From assembly GCA_963535465.1 (NCBI GenBank), contig CAUSWF010000007.1, positions 1 to 64,000 on the forward strand: a stretch of 64,000 nucleotides of DNA, read 5' to 3'. Positions within the stretch are counted from its first letter, which is position 1; the number at the start of each line of letters is the position of its first letter. Below the pieces are notes generated by a model, which worked only from the letters and a program-made list of their open reading frames with translations, did no database searches and was not told the origin of the DNA. Below are positions 26,088-34,541 of this stretch, piece after piece. The position numbers and the translations under genes were made by a program. The DNA is from CAUSWF01 sp963535465 (GTDB lineage Bacteria; Bacillota_I; Bacilli_A; RF39; UBA660).

Positions 26088-26973
26088 AAGCATTCTTAAT
26101 TTGAGATGCTACTTCTTCAGCAAAGTTTTCTTCTCTCTTTTCAATTCCTTCTCCAACAGCAAATCTAACCATTGATAAAATCTTACCACCATTATTAGAT
26201 ACATATTGACCAACTGTTAAACCTGAATCTTTAATAAAGTCTTGTTCTTCTAATACTATTTCTTTAAAGAATTTATTTAATCTACCTTCGCTCATCTTTT
26301 CAAGTATAGCATCAGGCTTATTAGCATTCTTTGGATCATTTTTAATTTCAGTTATAATAACTTCTTTTTCATGTAAAACATCTTTTTCAGGAACTTCACT
26401 TCTAACAGCAGCAATTGGATTCATTGCAGCAGCTTGCATAGCAACATCTTTAGCAACTTCTTCATTTGCTCCATTTACAGTAACTAAAGCTCCAATCTTA
26501 CCACCCATATGTTTATAAACTCCAAAGAAATCTCCATCTTGCTTAGTAACTTTAACAAAACGTCTAAAAGATAACTTTTCCCCAATTGTTGCTACTAAAT
26601 TAGTAAGTTTTTCTGAAATAGTTTCACCATCAACTACTAAGTTTAAAACATCTTCATTTGTATTTACTTCATTTTCTAATATAGCCTTAGCAAGTAAATC
26701 AACAAAATTTATAAATTTTTCATTTGAAGCAACGAAATCAGTTTCACTATTTACTTCTACTACTACTGCATTATTACCATCAACAAGTATTTGACATAAT
26801 CCTTCAGCAGCAATTCTAGATTGTTTCTTTTCAGCCTTAGCAATACCATGTTCTCTTAACCAGTCAACTGCTTTTTCCATATCTCCGTTAACTGCAGTAA
26901 GAGCCTTCTTACAATCCATCATTCCTGCACCAGTTTTTTCTCTTAATTCTTTTACGCTATTTGCATTTATCAT
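26086..26973 (-). CDS. tsf: Elongation factor Ts
   Basis: 295 aa. The UBA-like N-terminal domain (VKELREKTGAGMMDCKKAL) and the TDFVASNEKF motif, which docks on EF-Tu, are both present. The C-terminal half carries GEKLSFRRFVKV and the helical end. It exchanges GDP for GTP on EF-Tu. It follows rpsB, the universal partner, with a small hairpin between. Confidence 0.97.
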   Translation of the reverse strand: MINANSVKELREKTGAGMMDCKKALTAVNGDMEKAVDWLREHGIAKAEKKQSRIAAEGLCQILVDGNNAVVVEVNSETDFVASNEKFINFVDLLAKAILENEVNTNEDVLNLVVDGETISEKLTNLVATIGEKLSFRRFVKVTKQDGDFFGVYKHMGGKIGALVTVNGANEEVAKDVAMQAAAMNPIAAVRSEVPEKDVLHEKEVIITEIKNDPKNANKPDAILEKMSEGRLNKFFKEIVLEEQDFIKDSGLTVGQYVSNNGGKILSMVRFAVGEGIEKREENFAEEVASQIKNA

Positions 26974-26995
26974 ATTTTCCTCCTATTATTACAAG

Positions 26996-27015
26996 AAAAA
27001 GGATGTTGCCATCCT
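26996..27015 (-). terminator. Weak intercistronic terminator between rpsB and tsf
   Basis: Stem AGGATG/CATCCT around GCAA (minus strand) followed by TTTTTCTTG. It is short and probably partial, lowering tsf transcription relative to rpsB. Confidence 0.5.
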
Positions 27016-27023
27016 CCTCCCCA

Positions 27024-27926
27024 TTATTTATTTAATGCTTCAACTAATTCTTTTTTCTTCATTGTAGAATAACCTTTGATACCATTTTCTTTAGCAATTT
27101 CTTTTAATTCAGCTAAAGTCTTAGTATTTAAATCTTCTACTACTTCTTCCTTAACTTCTTCCACTATTTCGATATTTTTAGGCATTTCTTCTACTATTGT
27201 AGTTGCCTTATTCTTATCTTCTTCACTTATAAAATCAAGTACTTCGTTATTATTAACTTCAGCAATTGCATTAGTTAATACACCAATTAATAATTTAATT
27301 GATCTAACAGCATCATCATTTCCAGGAATAACATAATCTACTAAATCTGGATCACAGTTAGTATCTACAACTCCAAATACTGGAATTCCTAAAATTCTAG
27401 CTTCTTTTATAGCATTAAGCTCTTTATGAGGGTCAACTATTACCATAGCTTGTGGTAATCTAGACATTTCACGAACTCCTCTTAAGTTCTTATTTAATTT
27501 TTCATATTCTTTCTTAAGTCCTATTACTTCTTTTTTAGGTAAAGCTTCAAATGTACCATCTTTTTCCATTTCTTCGATAGCTTCCATTCTCTTAACTCTT
27601 GATCTAATAGTCTTAAAGTTAGTTAATGTTCCACCTAACCATCTTTCATTTACAAAGAACATATTTGTACGGTTAGCAGACTCTTCCATAGCTTCACTAG
27701 CTTGTTTCTTAGTTCCAACAAATAGAACCTTTCCACCTTCTTGAGCAATATTCTTCATTGCTTCATAAGCTTCTTCTAAACATTTAACTGTTTTTTGTAA
27801 ATCGATTATATAAATGTCATCTCTAGATGTATAGATATATTCTCTCATCTTAGGATTCCAACGTCTTTTTTGATGTCCAAAATGAACACCAGCTTCTAAT
27901 AAATAATTCATTGATACTATTGTCAT
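27024..27926 (-). CDS. rpsB: 30S ribosomal protein S2 with C-terminal SAP/Rho_N-like tail
   Basis: 300 aa; most S2 proteins are 230-260. Start at 27926 after AAGGAGAAAAAAT. The S2 core (about 1-225) is complete: LLEAGVHFGHQKRRWNPKM, FVNERWLGGTLTNF, LPQAMVIVDPHKE, GIPVFGVVDTNCDPD. An acidic linker (about 226-265, with VEEVKEEVVEDL) leads to a 35-residue helix-extended-helix module (TLAELKEIAKENGI, then STMKKKELVEALNK). The module closely matches the tail of L20 encoded just upstream. Confidence 0.96.
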   Translation of the reverse strand: MTIVSMNYLLEAGVHFGHQKRRWNPKMREYIYTSRDDIYIIDLQKTVKCLEEAYEAMKNIAQEGGKVLFVGTKKQASEAMEESANRTNMFFVNERWLGGTLTNFKTIRSRVKRMEAIEEMEKDGTFEALPKKEVIGLKKEYEKLNKNLRGVREMSRLPQAMVIVDPHKELNAIKEARILGIPVFGVVDTNCDPDLVDYVIPGNDDAVRSIKLLIGVLTNAIAEVNNNEVLDFISEEDKNKATTIVEEMPKNIEIVEEVKEEVVEDLNTKTLAELKEIAKENGIKGYSTMKKKELVEALNK

Positions 27927-27964
27927 ATTTTTTCTCCTTCGTTATATCTTCTATTAGTTTCGAA

Positions 27965-27995
27965 AATTTATCACCTATAAGGCACTAGATAAATT
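27965..27995 (-). promoter_or_regulatory. Hairpin in the rpsB leader
   Basis: Perfect 8-bp stem AATTTATC/GATAAATT enclosing CCTTATAGG, in the 84 bases between rplT and rpsB. No T run follows, so it is not a classical terminator. A ribosomal-protein leader element is possible. Confidence 0.35.
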
Positions 27996-28010
27996 AATTC
28001 ACTAATATGT

Positions 28011-28586
28011 TTATTTTTCAAGTGCAGCAATTATTTCTGCTTTTTTAAGTCCAGTTACACTGATCTTTTTCTTCTTAGCAACTTCTTTTAATTCAGCAAC
28101 ACTCATCTTGCTGTAATCAACTGCTTCTTTTTCTTCTTTTTTAACTTCTTTTTTAGTTTCTTTCTTTAAAGCCTTAGCACCAGCAACTTCTACTTCTACT
28201 GTTGCCTTAACTTCATTCTTAACTAACTTACCTAGAAGACCCTTCTTAGAAAGTTCTACTATATTTGTAAATTGTTTTGGATCATTAATTGCTATTTCAC
28301 TTAACATCTTTCTGTTAATTTCAATACCTGCCTTAGTTAATCCTGAAATGAATTTAGAATAACTAATATCATTTAATCTACAAGCAGCATTAATTCTTGT
28401 AATCCATAATTTTCTAAAGTCTCTCTTACGAGCCTTTCTATCTCTAAAAGCATAATCACCTGAAGTCATTAATTGCTCTTTAGCTGTTTTATAAAGTCTG
28501 TGTTTACTTCCCCAGTAACCTTTAGCAGCCTTTAATACTTTTTTATGACGAGCCTTAGTTGTAGCTCCTGTTCTTACTCTTGCCAT
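28011..28586 (-). CDS. rplT: 50S ribosomal protein L20 with C-terminal SAP/Rho_N-like tail
   Basis: 191 aa against about 118 in most bacteria. Residues 1-118 are ordinary L20 (VRTGATTKARHKKVLK, YKTAKEQL, RKRDFRKLWITRINAACR). Then come a Lys/Glu linker (about 120-157) and a 34-residue tail (SVAELKEVAKKKKI, then TGLKKAEIIAALEK) of helix-extended-helix type. L20 assembles the 50S early and represses its own operon by binding the infC leader. The tail shares its pattern with that of S2. Confidence 0.96.
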   Translation of the reverse strand: MARVRTGATTKARHKKVLKAAKGYWGSKHRLYKTAKEQLMTSGDYAFRDRKARKRDFRKLWITRINAACRLNDISYSKFISGLTKAGIEINRKMLSEIAINDPKQFTNIVELSKKGLLGKLVKNEVKATVEVEVAGAKALKKETKKEVKKEEKEAVDYSKMSVAELKEVAKKKKISVTGLKKAEIIAALEK

Positions 28587-28598
28587 TTTGTCCTCCTA

Positions 28599-28787
28599 TT
28601 ATATTGTTAGATTCTTAAATCTTCTTCTATCAGCTCTAGATAAATCATGTCCTCTTCTACAGCTTCTGTTAAATTTTGTACTCTTTGATCCAGTATTATG
28701 TCTAGATCCTGGTTTCCCTACTTTTATATCATTCTTACGAACAATAAAAACTTTCTTTGAACCCTTATGTGATTTTAATTTTGGCAT
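28599..28787 (-). CDS. rpmI: 50S ribosomal protein L35
   Basis: 62 aa, normal length. It begins MPKLKSHKGSKKVF and carries NTGSKSTKFNRSCRRGH and the basic C-terminus, all typical of L35. It is the middle gene of the conserved infC-rpmI-rplT operon, with nine bases to infC and twelve to rplT. GGAGGAAAAT precedes the ATG. Confidence 0.95.
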   Translation of the reverse strand: MPKLKSHKGSKKVFIVRKNDIKVGKPGSRHNTGSKSTKFNRSCRRGHDLSRADRRRFKNLTI

Positions 28788-28796
28788 ATTTTCCTC

Positions 28797-29327
28797 CTAG
28801 TTTCTTTCTTTAATTGATGTAAGTAGCATTGTCATCATTCTACCATCAAGTGTAGGTTTTTGCTCAACTACTGCAATATCTTTGCATGCTTCAGCAAACC
28901 TATTTAATACCTCTATTCCAAGTTCAGTATGAGCCATCTGTCTACCTTTAAATCTAATAGTTACTTTTACTCTATCTCCCTTAGAAAGATATTTACTAGC
29001 ATTTTTAAGTTTAGTTTGAAAATCTCCAACATCAATTACTGGTGATAATCTAAACTCCTTAAGCTCAGCCGTATTTGCTTTTTGTTTTTTTAGAGCTTCC
29101 TTAGCTTTCTTCTTTTTTTCATAGATATACTTGCTATAATCCATAAGTTTTGCAACCGGTGGATTTCCATTTGGACTAATTAAAACTAAATCTAGGGAAG
29201 CATAACTTGCAAGTGTTAAAGCGTCCATTGTGGATTTTACTCCTACTTGTTCCCCATTAGGTCCTATTACTAAAACTTGAGGAACTCTAATCTGCTTATT
29301 AATTAATAAATCATTTTTGTTATTAAT
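28797..29327 (-). CDS. infC: Translation initiation factor IF-3 (probable ATT start)
   Basis: 176 aa. The strong site GGAGGTG is followed by TTTGAT and then ATT AAT AAC, so the start codon is most likely ATT at 29327-29325. The ATG codons further upstream (29348, 29342) lie before or within that site and have no site of their own. infC is the classical gene with a rare AUU start used for autoregulation. IF3-N (LLINKQIRVPQVLVIGPNG) and IF3-C (LKEFRLSPVIDVGDFQTKL, GDRVKVTIRFKGRQM) are both complete. Confidence 0.95.
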   Translation of the reverse strand: MNNKNDLLINKQIRVPQVLVIGPNGEQVGVKSTMDALTLASYASLDLVLISPNGNPPVAKLMDYSKYIYEKKKKAKEALKKQKANTAELKEFRLSPVIDVGDFQTKLKNASKYLSKGDRVKVTIRFKGRQMAHTELGIEVLNRFAEACKDIAVVEQKPTLDGRMMTMLLTSIKERN

Positions 29328-29465
29328 ATCAAACACCTCCATAAGCATTTAAAAAGTGGATATAGAAATCCTATACCCACTTAAAAAACGTAATTATTAC
29401 GGCTTTAATACCTACAGCTAATGTGCTATCAGGTGGATATAAATCTCTTTCCTCTTTTCAACAAC
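29328..29465 (-). promoter_or_regulatory. L20-type leader with attenuator upstream of infC
   Basis: The transcript from 29470-29498 runs about 135 bases before infC. It contains GAAAAGAGGAAAGAG, a block TATATCCACCTGATAGC, and a terminator hairpin AAGTGGGTATAG / CTATATCCACTT (29371-29382 and 29354-29365) followed by TTTTTAA. The earlier TATATCCACC copy can compete with the 3' arm of the terminator. This matches transcription attenuation by L20 described in Bacillus; the fold has not been computed. Confidence 0.7.
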
Positions 29466-29469
29466 TAAT

Positions 29470-29498
29470 ATTTAATCATATTACTACTATTTTGTCAA
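29470..29498 (-). promoter_or_regulatory. Sigma-A promoter of infC-rpmI-rplT
   Basis: TTGACA (29493-29498), 17 bases, TTAAAT (29470-29475), directly after the glyQS stop. Confidence 0.75.
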
Positions 29499-29500
29499 CA

Positions 29501-30868
29501 TTAAAATTTAATTCTATCATTTATATAAGATACTATATCTTCTACTTTTATATTAACTTGTTCCATAGTATCTCTATCTCTTACAGTAACCTCTCCACTC
29601 TCTATTGTATTATCATCTATTGTTATACAAAATGGAGTACCAATCGCATCTGCTCTTCTATATCTCTTACCAATATTTGAAGAATCATCATAACTAACCA
29701 TAAATGTTTTAGATAACTCATCTCTTAACTTAGCAGCATATTCACCATGTCTTTTCTTAATAAGTGGTAATACTGCAACTTTATATGGAGCAAGATATGG
29801 CTTTAATTTAAGCACAACTCTAACTTCTCCATTAACTTCCTCTTCACTATAAGCCTCATTAAGAACAGCTAAAACAGTTCTATCAAGTCCGTAAGTAGAC
29901 TCAACTATATATGGTACAAACTTCTCATTTGTATCAGGATCTAAGTACATTTGAGGAACACCACTATACTCAGTATGACGACTCAAATCAAAATCAGTTC
30001 TATTGTGAGTACCATTAACCTCTCCCCATCCAAAACAGAACTTATACTCGATATCACAAGCAGCCTTAGCATAGTGAGCTAACTTCTCATGATCATGATA
30101 TCTAAGTTTTTCACTAGGTAAACCAAGTCTTTCAAAAAACTTCTTACCATATTCTTTAAAATAATTATATAACTCTTCATCTTCTCCCTTATGGCAAAAA
30201 GTCTGATATTCCATTTGTTCAAACTCTATAGTTCTAAAAGTAAAATTACCAGGAGTTATCTCATTTCTAAAAGCCTTACCAATTTGTCCAATACTAAAAG
30301 GTAATTTACATCTCATAGTTCTTAAAACATTTAAATAGTTAACATATTCTCCTTGAGCATTTTCAGGTCTTAAATAAACTTTGTTTTTAGCATCATTTAT
30401 AACACCTCTATTAGTCTCAAACATTAAATTAAATTGTCTAATATCAGTAAAATCATGTTTACCACAATTAGGACAAGCAATATGCTTATCTTTAATAAAT
30501 TCAAACATCTCTTCTTGACTCATCGCATCAGCCTTAGCATCTGGATATAAATCTTCTATTAAATTATCAACTCTAAATCTACTCTTACAATTACGACAAT
30601 CTATTAAAGGATCACTAAATGAAGACACATGACCTGATGCCTCCCATACTCTAGGATGCATCAAAATATCAGCATCTATCTCATATGCATTATTTCTATT
30701 TTGAATAAACATATATCTCCAAGCATCTTTAATATTATTTTTAAGTCTTGCTCCTAATGGACCATAATCCCAAGTATTAGCTAAACCACCATATATTTCA
30801 CTCCCTTGGAATATATATCCATATTGCTTAGAATAATTAACTAAATCTATCATCTTTATATCTCTCAT
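29501..30868 (-). CDS. glyQS: Glycyl-tRNA synthetase, single-chain dimeric type
   Basis: 455 aa, class II, the alpha2 type found in Mollicutes, Actinobacteria and some Firmicutes rather than the two-subunit GlyQ/GlyS. AAAGGAGAGTTT precedes the ATG. An N-terminal zinc-type cluster (CRNC and CPNC), FRNEITPGNFTFRTIEFEQME (motif 2) and GLDRTVLAVL (motif 3) are present, with the anticodon domain at the C-terminus. The start overlaps the LOG gene stop by four bases. glyS following recO is the Firmicutes order. Confidence 0.96.
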   Translation of the reverse strand: MRDIKMIDLVNYSKQYGYIFQGSEIYGGLANTWDYGPLGARLKNNIKDAWRYMFIQNRNNAYEIDADILMHPRVWEASGHVSSFSDPLIDCRNCKSRFRVDNLIEDLYPDAKADAMSQEEMFEFIKDKHIACPNCGKHDFTDIRQFNLMFETNRGVINDAKNKVYLRPENAQGEYVNYLNVLRTMRCKLPFSIGQIGKAFRNEITPGNFTFRTIEFEQMEYQTFCHKGEDEELYNYFKEYGKKFFERLGLPSEKLRYHDHEKLAHYAKAACDIEYKFCFGWGEVNGTHNRTDFDLSRHTEYSGVPQMYLDPDTNEKFVPYIVESTYGLDRTVLAVLNEAYSEEEVNGEVRVVLKLKPYLAPYKVAVLPLIKKRHGEYAAKLRDELSKTFMVSYDDSSNIGKRYRRADAIGTPFCITIDDNTIESGEVTVRDRDTMEQVNIKVEDIVSYINDRIKF

Positions 30869-31392
30869 AAACTCTCCTTTATAATATCTACTATCTTATC
30901 TTTATCAGACTCTATTATCATATATTGACTAGGTCTCATATCAAATAAATTATTCTCATATAATTTATATAATATCTTAATTATATCAGTAAAATAATAA
31001 TTAACATTATATAAAATTATCTTTTTACATTTACCTATCTGAACCTGACATATAGAATTAAATAACTCAGTAATAGTCCCAATAGAACCAGGTAAAAATA
31101 ATAAAACATCACTAATTTCATATATCTTATTAAATCTCTCCATAGTATTATCATAATAATAACTATCACTATACTTATTATTATCAGGTAAATAATATTT
31201 AACACTAACACCAGTAATTTTCTTGTTATTATTTAAAAAGCTATTGTAAGCGTCACCCATTAAACCACTATTACTAGCCCCAAATACTAAATCAACATCT
31301 TTAATTTTAGAAATATCATCTATTAATTCCTTAGATAAAATACTATATTTATCATCTATTTTAGAACTACTACATCCAATAAATAAATTCAT
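30865..31392 (-). CDS. LOG-family (lysine decarboxylase-like) protein
   Basis: 175 aa. A Rossmann-like fold opens with LFIGCSSS and carries FGASNSGLMG and LLFLPGSIGTITELFNSI. The usual LOG motif is PGGxGTxxE; here the second Gly is Ser (PGSIGTITE), the rest is intact. LOG proteins release free cytokinin-type bases or hydrolyse nucleotide monophosphates, and many bacterial members bind nucleotides with unclear roles. Its place between recO and glyQS is not the usual one and suggests insertion into this conserved run. Confidence 0.75.
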   Translation of the reverse strand: MNLFIGCSSSKIDDKYSILSKELIDDISKIKDVDLVFGASNSGLMGDAYNSFLNNNKKITGVSVKYYLPDNNKYSDSYYYDNTMERFNKIYEISDVLLFLPGSIGTITELFNSICQVQIGKCKKIILYNVNYYFTDIIKILYKLYENNLFDMRPSQYMIIESDKDKIVDIIKESL

Positions 31393-31431
31393 ATGCCTCC
31401 TATATTAATACATTTATAATACTTTGTAAAG

Positions 31432-32178
31432 TTAGAGATTAATATGTTCTATCTGTTTTAAAAAGTCTTTACTCTTCATATATATACCAGTATACCTATC
31501 ATAATAATCACTTAAAAATCTATTAATTTCATAACTAACATTTTCGCTAACATTTAATTTGCTAATATTATTAATATCTACATAATAATATAACCTTATC
31601 ATCTTAATCGCATCATGTGATACAATCTCCTGATCGCTGTAACAATTACTACATACATATCCACCACTACTGCTAGATAAACTAACTATAGAATTAACTC
31701 CTCCACAATAACTGCAAGAATCAATAGAAGGTCTAACTCCCAAATAATTAAGTAATTTAACTTCTATCATATTGGTAATAACTAAAGGATTAAAATTATC
31801 ATTAATCTTATTAAGACCAGCAATTATTATAGGAAACATACTACTATCATTATTCTCTTTACTAACTTGATTAACTAAATCAATTATATAAGAAGCATAA
31901 CTAATAGAAGTAAGATTACTAACTATATTATTATAACTATTAATAACATCACAACTAATAAGTGTAGATAATCCATCACTCTTATAATAAACATTAAATC
32001 TACCATAAACTAACTTTCTACTAACACCCCTAAGCTTACTCTTAATATTACGACAACCCTTACTTATAACCCCAATAACACCATATTTATCAGTTAAAAC
32101 ATTAAGTATCTTGCTAGACTCACTATAATTAACCTCACTAATTATTAAACCATCAAACTCTTCTATTTTCCTATTCAT
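31432..32178 (-). CDS. recO: DNA repair protein RecO
   Basis: 248 aa from the ATG at 32178, which overlaps the era stop; a TTG two codons earlier is also possible. The N-terminal OB-fold (EFDGLIISEVNYSESSKILNVLTDKYG, KGCRNIKSKLRG) and the Cys4 zinc site (CSYC, CSNC) are intact. RecO loads RecA with RecR on SSB-coated DNA. Era-RecO-GlyRS is a standard Firmicutes block. Confidence 0.94.
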   Translation of the reverse strand: MNRKIEEFDGLIISEVNYSESSKILNVLTDKYGVIGVISKGCRNIKSKLRGVSRKLVYGRFNVYYKSDGLSTLISCDVINSYNNIVSNLTSISYASYIIDLVNQVSKENNDSSMFPIIIAGLNKINDNFNPLVITNMIEVKLLNYLGVRPSIDSCSYCGGVNSIVSLSSSSGGYVCSNCYSDQEIVSHDAIKMIRLYYYVDINNISKLNVSENVSYEINRFLSDYYDRYTGIYMKSKDFLKQIEHINL

Positions 32179-33052
32179 CGTCAAGTCCTAATTCCTTAAG
32201 TAATCTATCTTGATTTCTCCAATCTTTCATAGTCTTAACATATGTTTCTAAAAATACTTTCTTACCTAAAAACTTCTCCATATCATATCTTGCTCTAGAA
32301 CCAACCTCTTTAAGCATAGAACCATTTTTGCCAATAATAATCTTCTTAATATTTTCTCTATCAACTACTATTAGTACTTGTATATGAACTATATCTTCTT
32401 CCTCATTATAATTTTCAACTAAACAAGTAACTTCATGTGGAATCTCATCTCTAGTAAGTTCTAATATCTTTTCACGAACAAACTCTCCCATAATAAATCT
32501 AGTAGAGACATTAGTTAACTCTTCATCATCATATAACTTATCACTATCGATTAAATATTTCTTAATAGTCTTAATTAAATCTCCTAAATTATTACGCTTA
32601 GCACTAATAGGTATAACTTCATCAAACTTATATATATCATTTATCTTAGTAATTTCTTCAAGTAATACACTCTTATCTTTAATTAAATCAATCTTATTTA
32701 AAATAAGTAATATAGGAACACCCTTATCTTTAATACGATTAAGTATAAATAAATCACCCTTACCAAATCCCTTAGTAGAATCAATTAAAAACATTATCGC
32801 ATTAATACCATCAACCGAATTATAACTCTTCTTATTCATTATATTACCAAGTTTATGTACAGGCTTATGAATACCAGGAGTATCTACAAATACTATCTGT
32901 GAATCACTATCATTATATATCCCCTCTATTATATTTCTAGTAGTACCACTAACATTAGAAGTAATAGCTAACTTCATCCCAATTAAACTATTAAGTAAAG
33001 TAGACTTTCCAACATTAGGCCTACCAACTATACTAACAAATCCACACTTCAT
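32171..33052 (-). CDS. era: GTPase Era
   Basis: 293 aa. GTPase motifs: G1 GRPNVGKST, G3 DTPG (VFVDTPGIHKP), G4 NKID and the effector region. The C-terminal KH domain carries IIIGKNGSMLKEVGSRAR. It checks 16S rRNA 3'-end maturation. The gene order dgkA-era-recO is typical; the cdd and phoH members seen in Bacillus are missing. Confidence 0.97.
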   Translation of the reverse strand: MKCGFVSIVGRPNVGKSTLLNSLIGMKLAITSNVSGTTRNIIEGIYNDSDSQIVFVDTPGIHKPVHKLGNIMNKKSYNSVDGINAIMFLIDSTKGFGKGDLFILNRIKDKGVPILLILNKIDLIKDKSVLLEEITKINDIYKFDEVIPISAKRNNLGDLIKTIKKYLIDSDKLYDDEELTNVSTRFIMGEFVREKILELTRDEIPHEVTCLVENYNEEEDIVHIQVLIVVDRENIKKIIIGKNGSMLKEVGSRARYDMEKFLGKKVFLETYVKTMKDWRNQDRLLKELGLDDE

Positions 33053-33060
33053 ATAACCTC

Positions 33061-33444
33061 CTAAAATAATGCTAAAATCCTAGGTATAAATATAATACCA
33101 CCAACTACAGCAGAAATTATTGCCATAACAAGTACAGCCCCAGCCGCACAATCTTTGCTATTACCTGCTAAAGTATTATACTCAGGACTAACTAAATCAA
33201 CTAAATATTCCAAACTAGTATTAAATAACTCAGCCATAAAAACTAAACCAATCATAATAAATAAACATATAAAATCCAGTTTACTAATATGTAGTATAAA
33301 ACCAAGTATAATAACTAAAACACTACAGAAAAAATCAACTAATAAATTTTGTTCGCCTCTAAATCCTATAACTATACCATTAAAAGCATATTTAAAACTC
33401 TTAAATAATTTTTTAATAGAAAAACTCTTATCTTTTAATTTCAT
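33061..33444 (-). CDS. dgkA: Diacylglycerol/undecaprenol kinase
   Basis: 127 aa with three membrane helices, DgkA family. Diagnostic segments are SFKYAFNGIVIGFRGEQNL, the active-site EFFNTSLEYLVDLVSPEY-like stretch (here AELFNTSLEYLVDLV) and SKDCAAGAVL. In Gram-positives this enzyme phosphorylates undecaprenol for cell-wall carrier recycling. Its start overlaps the ybeY end by 17 bases. Confidence 0.92.
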   Translation of the reverse strand: MKLKDKSFSIKKLFKSFKYAFNGIVIGFRGEQNLLVDFFCSVLVIILGFILHISKLDFICLFIMIGLVFMAELFNTSLEYLVDLVSPEYNTLAGNSKDCAAGAVLVMAIISAVVGGIIFIPRILALF

Positions 33445-33877
33445 ATAAATCTAATACCTCATCCTGTTTCTTAAACATAACTTCCTCATCTTCCTTAGTC
33501 ATATGATCATAACCAAGTAAATGATAAAACCCATGTACTCCTAAAAAACATATTTCTCTAAGTAAACTATGTCCATATTCTAAAGCCTGACTACGAGCCT
33601 TATCAATAGATATATATATATCACCAAGTACTCTAATATCACCAGGTAAAAATAAAGAATCATCATCCTCTAATGCAAAAGTAATAACATCAGTCTCTCT
33701 ATCTATATTTCTATAATTCTTATTAAGTGTATGAATATAAGAATTATCTACAATAATAACATTAAAGTATGTATCAACTAACCCTTCCTTATCCATTGCT
33801 CCATAAAGTACTTTTTCAAGCATCTCTAACTCTTCTATATCTTCATTAACTAAACTACTAAACTCTATCTTATTCAC
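33428..33877 (-). CDS. ybeY: Endoribonuclease YbeY
   Basis: 149 aa. The zinc-binding HGFYHLLGYDH motif (three His) near residues 114-124 and the RETDVITFALED segment identify YbeY, which matures 16S rRNA and monitors 70S quality. It starts directly at the end of vanZ-like gene. phoH, its usual upstream partner, is not found here. Confidence 0.94.
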   Translation of the reverse strand: MNKIEFSSLVNEDIEELEMLEKVLYGAMDKEGLVDTYFNVIIVDNSYIHTLNKNYRNIDRETDVITFALEDDDSLFLPGDIRVLGDIYISIDKARSQALEYGHSLLREICFLGVHGFYHLLGYDHMTKEDEEVMFKKQDEVLDLYEIKR

Positions 33878-34480
33878 TTAAATCACCACCACAACATATA
33901 TAAACAAAACTAAAAATAACAACATAAATATATTACAAATTATCTCCCTATATTTAATAGGTATTATATTATATATCTTCTTAACAAAAATATATATAAT
34001 ATATCCTAAAACACCACCAATTATATTTAAAATAATATCATCAACATCAAATACTCTACCAATAGAAAGTTGCACTACTTCTATAGTAAAAGATGTAACT
34101 ATAGTAATAATCAAAGGAACATTCAAATTATTACTCTTAGTATAATAACTAATAAAGAATCCAAAAGGTAAAAACATACAAACATTACCAATTACATTCT
34201 TTATAAATAATCTACTACCAAAAGCATATCTAAACATTTCTTTAAAAGGAGTAAAATTATTACCACTCCAAGAAACATAATCTTGAAAAGTAACTATCTG
34301 GAACAAAGATAAAACATATATTATAAAAAATAATGTAATAATATCTTTAAACAAATAAATCTTTTGATGATTTTTAATAATATAAGCTATTCTAATCGAT
34401 ATAATTACTACAATAGATATAGTAATCATAGGCCATATAATATTTCTAGCATTTCTAAATACATTAATAAAATTATTCAT
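33878..34480 (-). CDS. VanZ-like membrane protein
   Basis: 200 aa with five hydrophobic segments. The VanZ-like domain shows NVIGNVCMFLPFGFFISYYT and the segment TSFTIEVVQLSIGRVFDVDDIILNIIGG, including the D-D-x-x-x-N signature. The type protein VanZ confers low-level teicoplanin resistance; most family members have no proven role. It abuts ybeY with no gap. Confidence 0.85.
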   Translation of the reverse strand: MNNFINVFRNARNIIWPMITISIVVIISIRIAYIIKNHQKIYLFKDIITLFFIIYVLSLFQIVTFQDYVSWSGNNFTPFKEMFRYAFGSRLFIKNVIGNVCMFLPFGFFISYYTKSNNLNVPLIITIVTSFTIEVVQLSIGRVFDVDDIILNIIGGVLGYIIYIFVKKIYNIIPIKYREIICNIFMLLFLVLFIYVVVVI

Positions 34481-34512
34481 AAATACCTCGCTACTTATAT
34501 TTTACTATTTAT

Positions 34513-34541
34513 TAAAAAAAAAGAAAAGTTAACTTTTCTTT
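34513..34541 (-). terminator. Rho-independent terminator
   Basis: Palindrome AAAGAAAAGTT/AACTTTTCTTT (34520-34541) with a T run; the stop of the 34.5 kb gene (34529-34531) is at the centre of the hairpin. Confidence 0.85.
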
